Below the pieces are notes generated by a model, which was not told the origin of the DNA, did no database searches, and saw only the letters and a list, made by a program, of their open reading frames with translations. DNA of 39,652 nt from contig NZ_KB894152.1 of assembly GCF_000374365.1 (NCBI RefSeq), positions 1-39,652 of the forward strand, in the 5' to 3' direction. Source of the stretch: Bacteroides gallinarum DSM 18171 = JCM 13658. GTDB taxonomy: Bacteria > Bacteroidota > Bacteroidia > Bacteroidales > Bacteroidaceae. Below are positions 15,710 through 24,267 of the stretch, in pieces. The stretch's first letter is position 1; each line of letters starts with the position of its first letter. Made by a program: the position numbers and the translations under genes.

Positions 15710-18700
15710 ATGAAAAGACAGATTATTACCGGACTGTTTGCGGCACTGGCTGCGGTGGCCAATGCCCAGTCCTTTACCGAATGGCAAGACCCGGAGGTCA
15801 ATGCCGTAAACCGTGCCCCGATGCACACCGATTATTTTGCCTACGAGTCGGCGGACGCTGCCCGTGAGGGAGTTAAGGAATGTTCCTCCCGTTTCATGAC
15901 CTTGAACGGTACGTGGAAATTCTTTTGGGTGAAAGATGCCGATGCCCGTCCCGTGGATTTCTGGAAACCGGAGTTCGACGACAGAGGTTGGGGTGATATT
16001 CCCGTTCCCGGCGTATGGGAGCTGAATGGTTTCGGCGACCCTATTTACGTGAATGCCGGCTATGCCTGGCGCAACCAGTTCAAGAACAATCCTCCGCAAG
16101 TGCCCGTTGCGGATAACCATGTGGGGGCTTATCGCCGCGAGATAGTAGTACCTGCCGATTGGAAAGGCAAGGACATCATTGCGCATTTCGGTTCGGTAAC
16201 GTCCAATATGTACTTGTGGGTAAACGGCAGGTATGTAGGGTACAGCGAGGACAGCAAGTTGGAAGCCGAGTTCGACCTCACCCCTTACCTGAAACCGGGG
16301 AAGAAGAACCTGATTGCCTTCCAGGTGTTCCGCTGGTGCGACGGCACGTATCTGGAAGACCAGGACTTTTTCCGTTACAGCGGCGTAGGGCGCGACTGTT
16401 ACCTGTACGTCCGCGATAAGAAGCGCATCGAGGATATCCGCGTCGTTCCCGATTTGGATGCCGGTTACAAGAACGGTTCCCTACGTGTGGAAGTCCGTCT
16501 GAAAGGCGGAGGGCATACCGACCTGGAGTTGCTGGATGCCGAAGGCAGGCAGGTGGCGACGGCAACCGTACGTGGCAACGGCACTGCCTCGATGAATCTC
16601 GACAATCCGCATAAATGGACGGCCGAGACACCTTATCTCTATACGTTGCATGCCACCTTGCAGGGCAGCAGCGAGGTTATCCCCGTCAAAGTGGGTTTCC
16701 GTAAAATCGAGTTGAAAGGCTCGCAGGTGCTGGTGAACGGACAGCCTGTTCTTTTCAAGGGAGCCAACCGCCACGAGATAGACCCGGACTACGGTTATGT
16801 GGTTTCCCGCGAGCGTATGATTCAGGATATCCGGATTATGAAGCAGTTCAACGTGAATGCGGTGCGCACCTGTCACTATCCCGATAACAGCTTGTGGTAC
16901 GACCTGTGCGACCGGTACGGTATTTATGTGGTGGCAGAAGCCAATATAGAGTCTCACGGAATGGGCTATGGGGAGTCCACCCTTGCCAAGCGCGCCGATT
17001 ACCTGAAAGCTCATATGGAACGCAACCGGCGCAATGTACAGCGCAGCTTCAATCATCCCAGCATCATCTTCTGGTCGTTAGGTAACGAGGCGGGATACGG
17101 CTCCAACTTCGAAGCGGCTTACGACTGGGTGAAAGCGGAAGACCCGAGCCGTGCCGTACAGTACGAGCAGGCGGGAAAGAAGGGTAAGACCGATATTTTC
17201 TGCCCGATGTATTACGGGTACGAGGATTGCCGGGCATATTGCGAGGATGCCTCCATGACTAAACCTCTCATTCAGTGTGAGTATGCTCATGCCATGGGTA
17301 ACTCCGAAGGCGGTTTCAAGGAATACTGGGATTTGGTGCGCAAGTATCCCAAGTACCAGGGTGGCTTTATCTGGGATTTCGTAGACCAGTCCGTACGCTG
17401 GACGGGCAAGAACGGCAAGATGATTTATGCCTATGGCGGCGACTTCAACCGTTTCGATGCCAGCGACGGTAATTTCTGCGACAACGGCCTTGTCAGTCCC
17501 GACCGTGTGCCCAACCCCCATATGTACGAGGTGGGACGCATCTACCAGGATATCCGTACGGCTCCGGCCGATTTGCAGCATGGGGAAATCAGTGTATTCA
17601 ACGAGTTCTTCTTCCGCGATCTTTCTGCTTACTACTTGGAATGGGAGGTGCTGAAGGACGGCAAGGCGGTACGCAACGGCCGTGTGGACAAGCTGGATGT
17701 AGCTCCGCAGCAGACGGCCAAAATCAAGCTGGATTTGGGTGCTGTATGCCAGTGTGCCGAGTGGCTGCTCAACGTGTCTTATAAGCTGAAAAACCGGGAG
17801 GGTTTGCTGCCTGCCGGCCATACGGTAGCCAAAGACCAGTTAACGCTGAATGCTTACCAGGCTCCTGCAATGGACTTGAAGAACGGGGTATCGAGTAATA
17901 TCGAGGTTGTAGTTCCCGCCGTGCAGGAGAACGACCGTACTTATCTCATTGTTTCCGGCGATGCCTTCCGCATGGAATTCAACAAGTACACCGGTTATCT
18001 GACGAAATACGAGGTGAACGGACTGGATATGATTAAGGAGGGCGAGGCGCTTACGCCCAACTTCTGGCGTGCTCCTACCGATAATGATTTCGGAGCCAAC
18101 CTGCAACGTAAATATATCGTATGGAAGAACCCGGAGATAAAACTGACTTCTTTCGGCCAGCGTACCGAGAACGGACAGGTAATTGTGGAGGCTGCCTACA
18201 CACTGCCGAAGGCGTCGGCTGTATTGAACCTGACGTATGTCATCAACAACAATGGCGCTGTCAAGGTAACTCAAAAGATGATTGCCGATAAGAGCGCCCG
18301 GGTTGCCAACCTTTTCCGTTTCGGCATGCAGATGCCTATGCCCCGCAGTTTCGGGACGGTTGAATATTATGGTCGCGGTCCCGTAGAGAACTACATCGAC
18401 CGTAATCATTGCGCCGACCTCGGCATCTACCGCCAGAGCGTTTCGGAGCAGTTCTATCCTTATATACGCCCGCAGGAGAATGGAACGAAGACCGACATCC
18501 GCTGGTGGAAGATGTTGGATGCCGCCGGCAACGGTATCAGGGTAGTTGCTGCCGCACCATTCTCCGCGTCGGCTCTGCATTATACGATTGAGTCGCTGGA
18601 CGAAGGTTGGAGCAAGCGTAACGGACATTCGCCGGAGGTGGAGGAAGCGGATTTGACAAATTTCTGCATCGACAAGGTGCAGGCAGGCCTGGGTTGTGTG

Positions 18701-18805
18701 AACAGTTGGGGACGTATCGCCCTTCCCGAATACCAAGTGCCTTACGGCGATTATGAATTTACGTTCATCCTTACGCCGGTATTCCACAATGTAGGCATCG
18801 AATAA
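15710..18805 (+). CDS. GH2 beta-galactosidase, secreted
   Basis: A 1031-residue enzyme of the LacZ type starting at ATG 15710, with a signal peptide ending near ANAQ (residue 20). The five LacZ-like domains are visible: jelly-roll (about 55-215, with LNGTWKFFW), Ig-like domain, TIM barrel (about 330-620), second Ig-like domain and the C-terminal Bgal small-chain domain (about 750-1025). Glu460 in WSLGNEAGYG is the acid/base, and Glu524 in QCEYAHAMGN is the nucleophile. Unlike cytoplasmic LacZ it is exported, so it acts in the periplasm on galactose-containing side chains or galactan fragments, alongside the two GH51 enzymes and the GH97. It starts 97 bases after the second GH51 and probably shares its transcript. 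Confidence 0.95.
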   Translation: MKRQIITGLFAALAAVANAQSFTEWQDPEVNAVNRAPMHTDYFAYESADAAREGVKECSSRFMTLNGTWKFFWVKDADARPVDFWKPEFDDRGWGDIPVPGVWELNGFGDPIYVNAGYAWRNQFKNNPPQVPVADNHVGAYRREIVVPADWKGKDIIAHFGSVTSNMYLWVNGRYVGYSEDSKLEAEFDLTPYLKPGKKNLIAFQVFRWCDGTYLEDQDFFRYSGVGRDCYLYVRDKKRIEDIRVVPDLDAGYKNGSLRVEVRLKGGGHTDLELLDAEGRQVATATVRGNGTASMNLDNPHKWTAETPYLYTLHATLQGSSEVIPVKVGFRKIELKGSQVLVNGQPVLFKGANRHEIDPDYGYVVSRERMIQDIRIMKQFNVNAVRTCHYPDNSLWYDLCDRYGIYVVAEANIESHGMGYGESTLAKRADYLKAHMERNRRNVQRSFNHPSIIFWSLGNEAGYGSNFEAAYDWVKAEDPSRAVQYEQAGKKGKTDIFCPMYYGYEDCRAYCEDASMTKPLIQCEYAHAMGNSEGGFKEYWDLVRKYPKYQGGFIWDFVDQSVRWTGKNGKMIYAYGGDFNRFDASDGNFCDNGLVSPDRVPNPHMYEVGRIYQDIRTAPADLQHGEISVFNEFFFRDLSAYYLEWEVLKDGKAVRNGRVDKLDVAPQQTAKIKLDLGAVCQCAEWLLNVSYKLKNREGLLPAGHTVAKDQLTLNAYQAPAMDLKNGVSSNIEVVVPAVQENDRTYLIVSGDAFRMEFNKYTGYLTKYEVNGLDMIKEGEALTPNFWRAPTDNDFGANLQRKYIVWKNPEIKLTSFGQRTENGQVIVEAAYTLPKASAVLNLTYVINNNGAVKVTQKMIADKSARVANLFRFGMQMPMPRSFGTVEYYGRGPVENYIDRNHCADLGIYRQSVSEQFYPYIRPQENGTKTDIRWWKMLDAAGNGIRVVAAAPFSASALHYTIESLDEGWSKRNGHSPEVEEADLTNFCIDKVQAGLGCVNSWGRIALPEYQVPYGDYEFTFILTPVFHNVGIE

Positions 18806-18811
18806 GGAGGC

Positions 18812-18842
18812 CGGAACAGGTTCTTACCGCAGGCTTGTTCCG
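18812..18842 (+). terminator. Hairpin after the beta-galactosidase
   Basis: CGGAACA at 18812-18818 pairs with TGTTCCG at 18836-18842. It lies just after the stop codon and begins a series of three hairpins. It lacks a T-run. Confidence 0.4.
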
Positions 18843-18850
18843 TATCGAAT

Positions 18851-18888
18851 TTATCCCGTGGGACGGACTCGTTTGTCTCACGGGATAA
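18851..18888. terminator. Strong hairpin, likely two-way terminator
   Basis: TTATCCCGTG at 18851-18860 pairs perfectly with CACGGGATAA at 18879-18888, extended inward by partial pairs. It lies between the plus-strand beta-galactosidase and the minus-strand regulator remnant. Its core ATCCCGTGGGA recurs in the hairpin at 33714. Confidence 0.6.
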
Positions 18889-18899
18889 TTTTATCCGTT

Positions 18900-18927
18900 C
18901 CGCAGGACGATACGGCTTGTCCTGCGG
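18900..18927. terminator. Second strong hairpin
   Basis: CCGCAGGAC at 18900-18908 pairs perfectly with GTCCTGCGG at 18919-18927, around a 10-base loop. It directly follows the previous hairpin and lies 3' of the regulator remnant on the minus strand. Confidence 0.55.
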
Positions 18928-18938
18928 GACGATTTGTT

Positions 18939-19037
18939 TTATCTCTGGAGTTCCACATATTCCGACGGCGTAGTCCCGACCTCATTTTTGAGGCATTGCC
19001 TGAGATAAGCTGCATTGCGTTTGCATGTATGCCGGTT
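18939..19037 (-). pseudogene. C-terminal remnant of an AraC-type regulator (perhaps HTCS)
   Basis: On the minus strand a frame without a start codon ends at TAA 18941-18939 and reads CKRNAAYLRQCLKNEVGTTP followed by SEYVELQR. This is the second helix-turn-helix and end of an AraC family domain (the aromatic-Leu-Arg, Lys-Asn-x-x-Gly-x-Thr-Pro-x-x-Tyr pattern). A stop codon closes the frame about 10 codons upstream. In Bacteroides, hybrid two-component regulators of glycan loci end with such a domain and often lie beside the enzymes they control. It is probably what is left of the regulator of the adjacent cluster; whether it was a hybrid two-component protein cannot be told from the tail. Confidence 0.7.
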
Positions 19038-19113
19038 TTACGTATTTCCGGTCTCTGCAAATTACTTTCTATATATAAGGTATAGGACGAAATATATAAA
19101 GATGTAAGACGAA

Positions 19114-19129
19114 TATGTTACACAACATT
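19114..19129. promoter_or_regulatory. TATGTT-N4-AACATA palindrome, copy 3, before fusA2
   Basis: TATGTTACACAACATT, one mismatch from perfect symmetry, is centred about 123 bases before ATG 19244. A weak -7-like CTAATTTGC lies at about 19174-19182, which would put the site near -60 to -66, the usual place for a class I CRP-like activator. In B. thetaiotaomicron the EF-G2 gene is reported to be activated by the CRP-family protein BT4338 (Cur); this site is a candidate for that control. Confidence 0.6.
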
Positions 19130-19243
19130 GTTTAGTAACACGGCTGTTTTATTGCTTTTCTTTCGATTAATTTCTAATTTGCGGCTCACTAAAATAATGG
19201 CATACGGAAGCATGCTGAGTATTCACTTTAAATCTTATATATC

Positions 19244-21400
19244 ATGAAAGTATATCAGACGAATGAAATTAAGAACATTGCCCTCCTCGGCAATGACGGC
19301 TCGGGTAAAACCACTCTCACGGAAGCGCTGCTCTTTGAGAGTGGTATTATAAAACGTCGCGGCAGAATTACTGCCAAGAATACGGTCAGCGATTACTTTC
19401 CGGTGGAGCAGGAATATGGTTATTCCGTGTTTTCCACCGTTTATCATGTGGAATGGAACGGTAAGAAGCTGAATATCATAGACTGTCCGGGTAGCGATGA
19501 TTTCGTGGGGGCAGCTATTACGGCACTCAATGTAACCGATACGGCCGTGTTGTTGCTGAACGGGCAGTATGGTCCCGAAGTAGGTACTCAGAATCATTTC
19601 CGTTATACGGAGAAGTTGGGCAAACCGGTTATTTTCCTTGTGAACCAGCTCGACCATGAGAAGTGCGATTATGATATGGTACTGGAGCAATTACAGTCGA
19701 TTTACAGCTCGAAAGTAGTGCCTGTTCAATATCCGTTGGCTACCGGACCGAATTTCAATTCGTTGATTGATGTACTTCTGATGAAGAAATATTCGTGGGG
19801 ACCGGAAGGCGGAGCACCTACTATCGAAGAGGTTCCCGCCGAGGAAATGGAAAAGGCGACCGCTTTGCATAAGGCGTTAGTGGAGGCTGCTGCCGAACAC
19901 GACGAGACGCTAATGGAGAAATTCTTTGAACAGGATTCCCTGAGCGAAGACGAGATGCGTGAGGGTATCCGTAAGGGGCTGGCTTCCCGCGGTATGTTCC
20001 CTGTGTTCTGTGTATGTGCGGGTAAGGATATGGGAGTACGCCGTCTTATGGAGTTCCTAGGCAATGTCGTTCCGTTCGTAGACGAGATGCCGCCGGTACA
20101 TAATACGCGTGGGGAGGTTGTGAATCCCAATCCGGATGCGCCTACTTCTTTGTATTTCTTCAAGACGGCGGTGGAGCCGCATATCGGCGATGTGCAGTAT
20201 TTCAAGGTTATGAGCGGTAAAGTGCATGAGGGAGACGATTTTACGAATGCCGACCGGGGCTCTAAGGAACGTATCGCACAGATTTATGCCTGCGCGGGCG
20301 CCAACCGTATCAAGGTGGAGGAAATGGTGGCCGGTGACATCGGTTGTACGGTAAAACTGAAAGATGTACATACCGGTAATACGCTGAATGCCAAAGGAGC
20401 CGAGAACCGTTTCAACTTTATCAAATATCCGAATTCCAAATATTCCCGCGCTATCAAGCCTGTGAACGAGGCCGATACGGAAAAGATGATGTCTATCCTG
20501 AACCGTATGCGCGAGGAAGACCCGACGTGGGTTATCGACCAGTCTAAGGAGTTGCGCCAGACAATCGTGCATGGACAAGGCGAATTTCACCTGCGTACGT
20601 TGAAGTGGCGTTTGGAGAATAATGAGAAGTTGCAGATTAAGTTCGAAGAACCGAGAATTCCATACCGCGAAACTATCACGAAGGCTGCCCGTGCCGATTA
20701 CCGCCATAAGAAACAGTCGGGAGGTGCTGGTCAGTTTGGCGAAGTCCACCTGATTGTAGAGCCTTATTACGAAGGTATGCCGATGCCGGAAACTTATAAG
20801 TTCAACGGACAGGAATTCAAGATGAATGTGAAGGGTGTAGAGGAAGTTCCATTGGAATGGGGCGGCAAGCTGGTGTTTGTCAACAGTATCGTGGGAGGTT
20901 CTATCGACGCCCGTTTTATGCCGGCTATTCTGAAAGGTATCATGTCGCGCATGGAACAAGGTCCGCTGACCGGTTCGTATGCCCGTGATGTGCGTGTCAT
21001 CGTGTACGACGGCAAGATGCATCCGGTAGATTCGAATGAAATCTCCTTTATGCTGGCGGGTCGTAATGCGTTCAGCGAAGCGTTTAAGAATGCCGGTCCG
21101 AAGATTCTGGAACCTATTTACGATGTGGAAGTGTTTGTTCCTTCCGATAAAATGGGCGATGTAATGGGCGACCTGCAAGGACGCCGTGCCATGATTATGG
21201 GTATGAATAGCGAATCCGGCTATGAAAAGCTGATTGCTAAGGTTCCTTTGAAGGAGATGTCCTCTTACTCTACGGCGTTGAGTTCGTTGACGGGCGGTCG
21301 TGCTTCGTTCATTATGAAGTTTGCCAGCTACGAGCTTGTTCCGAGCGATGTACAGGATAAACTTATCAAGGAATTCGAAGCCAAGCAGGCAGAAGAATAG
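19244..21400 (+). CDS. fusA2: EF-G paralogue (EF-G2 type) with altered G3 motif
   Basis: A 718-residue translation factor of the EF-G family starting at ATG 19244. The GTP-binding domain has P-loop GNDGSGKTT (about 17-25), but the G3 motif is DCPGSDDF (residues 80-87) instead of DTPGHVDF, so Ser84 replaces the catalytic histidine. The G4 motif is NQLD instead of NKxD. Domains II-V follow, including the EF-G domain IV region (SGGAGQFGEVHLIVEPYYEG) and domain V. Bacteroides EF-G2 is reported to support ribosome translocation without GTP hydrolysis, to help during carbon starvation and gut colonisation, and to be controlled by Cur. The missing histidine agrees with that. It is transcribed alone, with a CRP-like palindrome before it and a terminator after it. 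Confidence 0.93.
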   Translation: MKVYQTNEIKNIALLGNDGSGKTTLTEALLFESGIIKRRGRITAKNTVSDYFPVEQEYGYSVFSTVYHVEWNGKKLNIIDCPGSDDFVGAAITALNVTDTAVLLLNGQYGPEVGTQNHFRYTEKLGKPVIFLVNQLDHEKCDYDMVLEQLQSIYSSKVVPVQYPLATGPNFNSLIDVLLMKKYSWGPEGGAPTIEEVPAEEMEKATALHKALVEAAAEHDETLMEKFFEQDSLSEDEMREGIRKGLASRGMFPVFCVCAGKDMGVRRLMEFLGNVVPFVDEMPPVHNTRGEVVNPNPDAPTSLYFFKTAVEPHIGDVQYFKVMSGKVHEGDDFTNADRGSKERIAQIYACAGANRIKVEEMVAGDIGCTVKLKDVHTGNTLNAKGAENRFNFIKYPNSKYSRAIKPVNEADTEKMMSILNRMREEDPTWVIDQSKELRQTIVHGQGEFHLRTLKWRLENNEKLQIKFEEPRIPYRETITKAARADYRHKKQSGGAGQFGEVHLIVEPYYEGMPMPETYKFNGQEFKMNVKGVEEVPLEWGGKLVFVNSIVGGSIDARFMPAILKGIMSRMEQGPLTGSYARDVRVIVYDGKMHPVDSNEISFMLAGRNAFSEAFKNAGPKILEPIYDVEVFVPSDKMGDVMGDLQGRRAMIMGMNSESGYEKLIAKVPLKEMSSYSTALSSLTGGRASFIMKFASYELVPSDVQDKLIKEFEAKQAEE

Positions 21401-21418
21401 AGTTTTTTAATAAATAGT

Positions 21419-21460
21419 AAAAGCCGTTGTTCGCTCATAGTGAGGAATAACGGCTTTTTT
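21419..21460 (+). terminator. Terminator of fusA2
   Basis: AAAAGCCGTTGTTC pairs with GAATAACGGCTTTT, with one bulged or mismatched pair, and is followed by T6. It starts 19 bases after the stop codon. Confidence 0.88.
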
Positions 21461-21515
21461 ATTAACACTGATTAGGAATACGGATGAATGTGAATGTTAA
21501 TATTTAATTTTTTAT

Positions 21516-21523
21516 TAAATTTG
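21516..21523 (+). promoter_or_regulatory. Possible -7 box of rprXY
   Basis: TAAATTTG followed by C matches TAnnTTTG exactly. A -33 TTTG is not seen at the expected spacing, so activation by a regulator is possible. It leaves a leader of about 130 bases before the ATG at 21662. Confidence 0.5.
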
Positions 21524-21584
21524 CAAACCAAAGGTGTCTTGTTTTGTTATAATGCTCGTAATGCAACCTAAAAAATATTCTACG

Positions 21585-21651
21585 GTTAATTAACGAGAAC
21601 ACCCGGTTAAATCAGGTTAATTTGTTAGGAATGTTAATTAGGGAGTGTTAA
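21585..21651 (+). repeat. Repeated GTTAA elements before rprX
   Basis: GTTAA occurs at 21585, 21606, 21616, 21633 and 21647, plus GTTAG at 21624. Steps among the central copies are 8-10 bases. OmpR-family regulators bind direct repeats about one helical turn apart, so these could be binding sites for RprY (autoregulation). They lie downstream of the proposed -7 box, which would fit repression. Confidence 0.45.
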
Positions 21652-21661
21652 TTTTGTGACT

Positions 21662-23203
21662 ATGAAAAAGTCGACAATATGGATATTGGGCATCGTTATG
21701 GGTCTTTCTTTCATTAGTTTGCTGTATCTGCAAATCAGCTATATTGAAGAAATGGTGAAGATGCGTAACGAGCAATTTGATGAATCGGTGAAGCGCGCTT
21801 TAATGGCCGCTTCGAAGGATGTGGAGTCCGCGGAAGTTGACCGTTGGTTGAGGGAGGATATCTCCGAGGCGGAAAAAAGAGCCTGGGAACAGAGTTCGCA
21901 AGGTAAAGGGCTGATTCAGACACAACGTTTTACGGTTACATCGCCGGACGGGACGAGATATTCGTCCATTGAGCTGAAGACATTTACCAACGAGGCGTCG
22001 GAGTTGCCGAGAGCGATGATTTCGCGGAAACATGGAACGAAAACGATACCTCAGACGTCGCGTTCGCTGGCAGATGCTATAAAGAACCGTTATCTGTATC
22101 AGCGGGCTTTGCTGGATGAGGTGGCGTGGCAGATGATTTACCGTGCCAGCGACAAACCGATAGAGGAACGGGTGAATTTTAAGAATTTAGACCAGTATCT
22201 GAAATCGGGCTTGATTGACAACGGCATCGAGCTGAATTATCACTTCAAGGTGATAGACCGGGACGGCAGGGAGGTTTACCGTTGTTCGGATTATAGCGAT
22301 GAAGGCAGTGAGAGTTCTTATTCTCAGCCCTTGTTCCTGAACGACCCGCCTGCGCGTATGAGTATCGTCAAGATACATTTCCCGGGCAAGAGGGATTATA
22401 TTTTCGATTCGGTCAGTTTCATGATTCCGTCGATGATATTTACCTTCGTCCTGTTGATAACGTTCATCTTCACGATTTATATCGTGTTCCGCCAAAAGAA
22501 GCTGACGGAGATGAAGAATGACTTTATCAATAATATGACGCACGAGTTCAAGACGCCGATTTCGACTATTTCGTTGGCGGCGCAGATGTTGAAAGACCCG
22601 GCGGTCGGCAAGTCCCCGGCGATGTTCCAGCATATATCGGGCGTTATCAACGATGAAACGAAGCGGCTCAGGTTCCAGGTGGAGAAGGTGCTCCAGATGT
22701 CGATGTTCGACCGTCAGAAGGCAACGTTGAAGATGAAGGAACTGGATGCCAATGAACTGATTACCGGTGTAATCAATACGTTCGCCTTGAAGGTGGAACG
22801 GTATAACGGAAAAATCGAGTCCGATTTGAAAGCGACCGACCCGGTTATCTTTGCGGATGAAATGCATATAACGAATGTCATTTTCAATCTCATGGATAAT
22901 GCGGTGAAGTATAAAAGGCCGGATGTGGACTTGCTGTTAACGGTAAAGACCTGGAACGAACCGGGTAAGCTGATGATTTCCGTACAAGACAACGGTATAG
23001 GGATTAAGAAAGACAATTTGAAAAAAATATTTGATAAGTTCTACCGCGTGCATACAGGTAATCTGCACGATGTCAAAGGCTTCGGGCTTGGTCTGGCTTA
23101 TGTGAGAAAGATTATTCAGGACCATAAGGGAACCATCCGGGCGGAAAGCGAGCTGAATGTCGGAACTAAATTTATTATTGCATTACCTTTATTAAAAAAA
23201 TGA
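21662..23203 (+). CDS. rprX: Sensor histidine kinase RprX
   Basis: A 513-residue membrane kinase. I start it at ATG 21662; a GTG at 21656 would add only two residues. The first transmembrane helix is at about 6-24, a periplasmic region of about 225 residues follows, and a second helix lies at about 252-277. The dimerisation and phosphotransfer helix NNMTHEFKTPISTISLAA carries His294. The ATPase domain has the N box (NLMDNAVKY), G1 (DNGIGI) and G2 (GFGLGLAYV). Together with the regulator that overlaps it by ATGA, it matches RprXY, first described in Bacteroides fragilis through effects on tetracycline resistance and porin expression. The signal is not known from the sequence. Confidence 0.9.
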   Translation: MKKSTIWILGIVMGLSFISLLYLQISYIEEMVKMRNEQFDESVKRALMAASKDVESAEVDRWLREDISEAEKRAWEQSSQGKGLIQTQRFTVTSPDGTRYSSIELKTFTNEASELPRAMISRKHGTKTIPQTSRSLADAIKNRYLYQRALLDEVAWQMIYRASDKPIEERVNFKNLDQYLKSGLIDNGIELNYHFKVIDRDGREVYRCSDYSDEGSESSYSQPLFLNDPPARMSIVKIHFPGKRDYIFDSVSFMIPSMIFTFVLLITFIFTIYIVFRQKKLTEMKNDFINNMTHEFKTPISTISLAAQMLKDPAVGKSPAMFQHISGVINDETKRLRFQVEKVLQMSMFDRQKATLKMKELDANELITGVINTFALKVERYNGKIESDLKATDPVIFADEMHITNVIFNLMDNAVKYKRPDVDLLLTVKTWNEPGKLMISVQDNGIGIKKDNLKKIFDKFYRVHTGNLHDVKGFGLGLAYVRKIIQDHKGTIRAESELNVGTKFIIALPLLKK

Positions 23204-23910
23204 TTGATATGGATGAGAAACTGCGTATTTTATTATGCGAAGACGATGAGAATCTTGGCATGCTTTTAAGAGAATATTTACAGGCTAAAGGTTATGCAGC
23301 CGAGTTATATCCCGACGGAGAGGCAGGATACAAGGCTTTCCTGAAGAATAAATATGACTTGTGCGTGTTCGATGTAATGATGCCCAAGAAAGACGGGTTT
23401 ACACTGGCGCAGGAGGTGCGTGCCGCGAATGCGGAAATTCCCGTAATATTCCTGACGGCTAAGACCTTGAAAGAGGATATTCTGGAAGGCTTTAAAATCG
23501 GTGCGGACGATTACATCACCAAGCCGTTCAGTATGGAAGAGCTGACTTTCAGAATTGAAGCTATCTTGAGACGCGTCCGCGGCAAGAAAAACAAGGAAAG
23601 TAATATCTACAAGATTGGTAAATTTACTTTCGATACCCAGAAGCAGATTTTGTCGACGCCCGAAAAGCAGACCAAGCTGACCACTAAAGAATCGGAATTG
23701 CTGGGTTTGCTCTGTGCGCATGCCAATGAAATCCTGCAACGCGACTTTGCTTTGAAAACTATCTGGATTGACGATAACTATTTCAATGCACGCAGCATGG
23801 ATGTGTATATCACAAAATTGCGTAAGCACCTGAAAGAGGATGAATCTATCGAGATTATCAATATCCACGGAAAAGGATATAAGCTGATTACCCCGGAGGC
23901 CGATTCCTGA
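23200..23910 (+). CDS. rprY: OmpR-family response regulator RprY
   Basis: A 236-residue regulator starting at ATG 23200, overlapping the kinase stop by 4 bases; ATG 23209 is an alternative start. The receiver domain (about 5-120) has the acidic pair EDD near residue 15, the phosphorylated Asp58 in CVFDVMMPKKDG, Thr in FLTAKT and Lys in ITKPF. The winged-helix DNA-binding domain covers about 140-232 (LTTKESELLGLLCAHANEIL, then SMDVYITKLRKHL). The sequence closely resembles RprY as I know it. It is the partner of the kinase just upstream and may bind the GTTAA repeats before rprX. Confidence 0.92.
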   Translation: MIDMDEKLRILLCEDDENLGMLLREYLQAKGYAAELYPDGEAGYKAFLKNKYDLCVFDVMMPKKDGFTLAQEVRAANAEIPVIFLTAKTLKEDILEGFKIGADDYITKPFSMEELTFRIEAILRRVRGKKNKESNIYKIGKFTFDTQKQILSTPEKQTKLTTKESELLGLLCAHANEILQRDFALKTIWIDDNYFNARSMDVYITKLRKHLKEDESIEIINIHGKGYKLITPEADS

Positions 23911-23942
23911 TAAGTTTCGGTTTTCCGGATGCCGGAAAATAA

Positions 23943-23980
23943 AAAAAGACGATTGCAACGCAACCGTCTTTTTTTATTTC
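23943..23980. terminator. Two-way terminator between rprY and the 58-residue gene
   Basis: AAAAAAGACGATTGC pairs with GCAACCGTCTTTTTT with one mismatch, with A- and T-runs on both sides. It lies between two convergent stop codons (23910 and 23993), so it can serve both genes. Confidence 0.85.
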
Positions 23981-23992
23981 TTTTTCTCGGTA

Positions 23993-24169
23993 TTAATCCG
24001 CAATTCTCTTGTTGATAAGAATGTAAGAAATCAATCCTATTACAATTAAAACAGCGCTGGTCCCCAAGATAGCGTTGTTGTTTACATTGCCGGTAAGAGA
24101 ACATGCAACCAAGATTGCAGCCCCTACCAAGATTAATATCAATCCCAGATTTTTTAATAAGCCTTTCAT
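23993..24169 (-). CDS. Small two-helix membrane protein, 58 residues
   Basis: ATG 24169 to TAA 23993 encodes 58 residues: KGLLKNLGLILILVGAAILV, a polar loop GNVNNNAILG, a second helix AVLIVIGLISYILI and a basic end NKRIAD. The two hydrophobic segments (about 8-24 and 34-52) make it an integral membrane hairpin with both ends probably inside. LVAC near residue 23 resembles a lipobox, but it lies within the helix and no mature domain follows, so I favour a membrane protein. It is framed by a terminator on its 3' side. Function unknown. Confidence 0.7.
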   Translation of the reverse strand: MKGLLKNLGLILILVGAAILVACSLTGNVNNNAILGTSAVLIVIGLISYILINKRIAD

Positions 24170-24267
24170 GTGTGTGTATTTTAATAGATTATTATTTTCG
24201 TATTCTTGTCACAAAGAAAAGCATAATTCTTTAACAAGCGAAATTATTTTTGCAAAAAAACCATATT

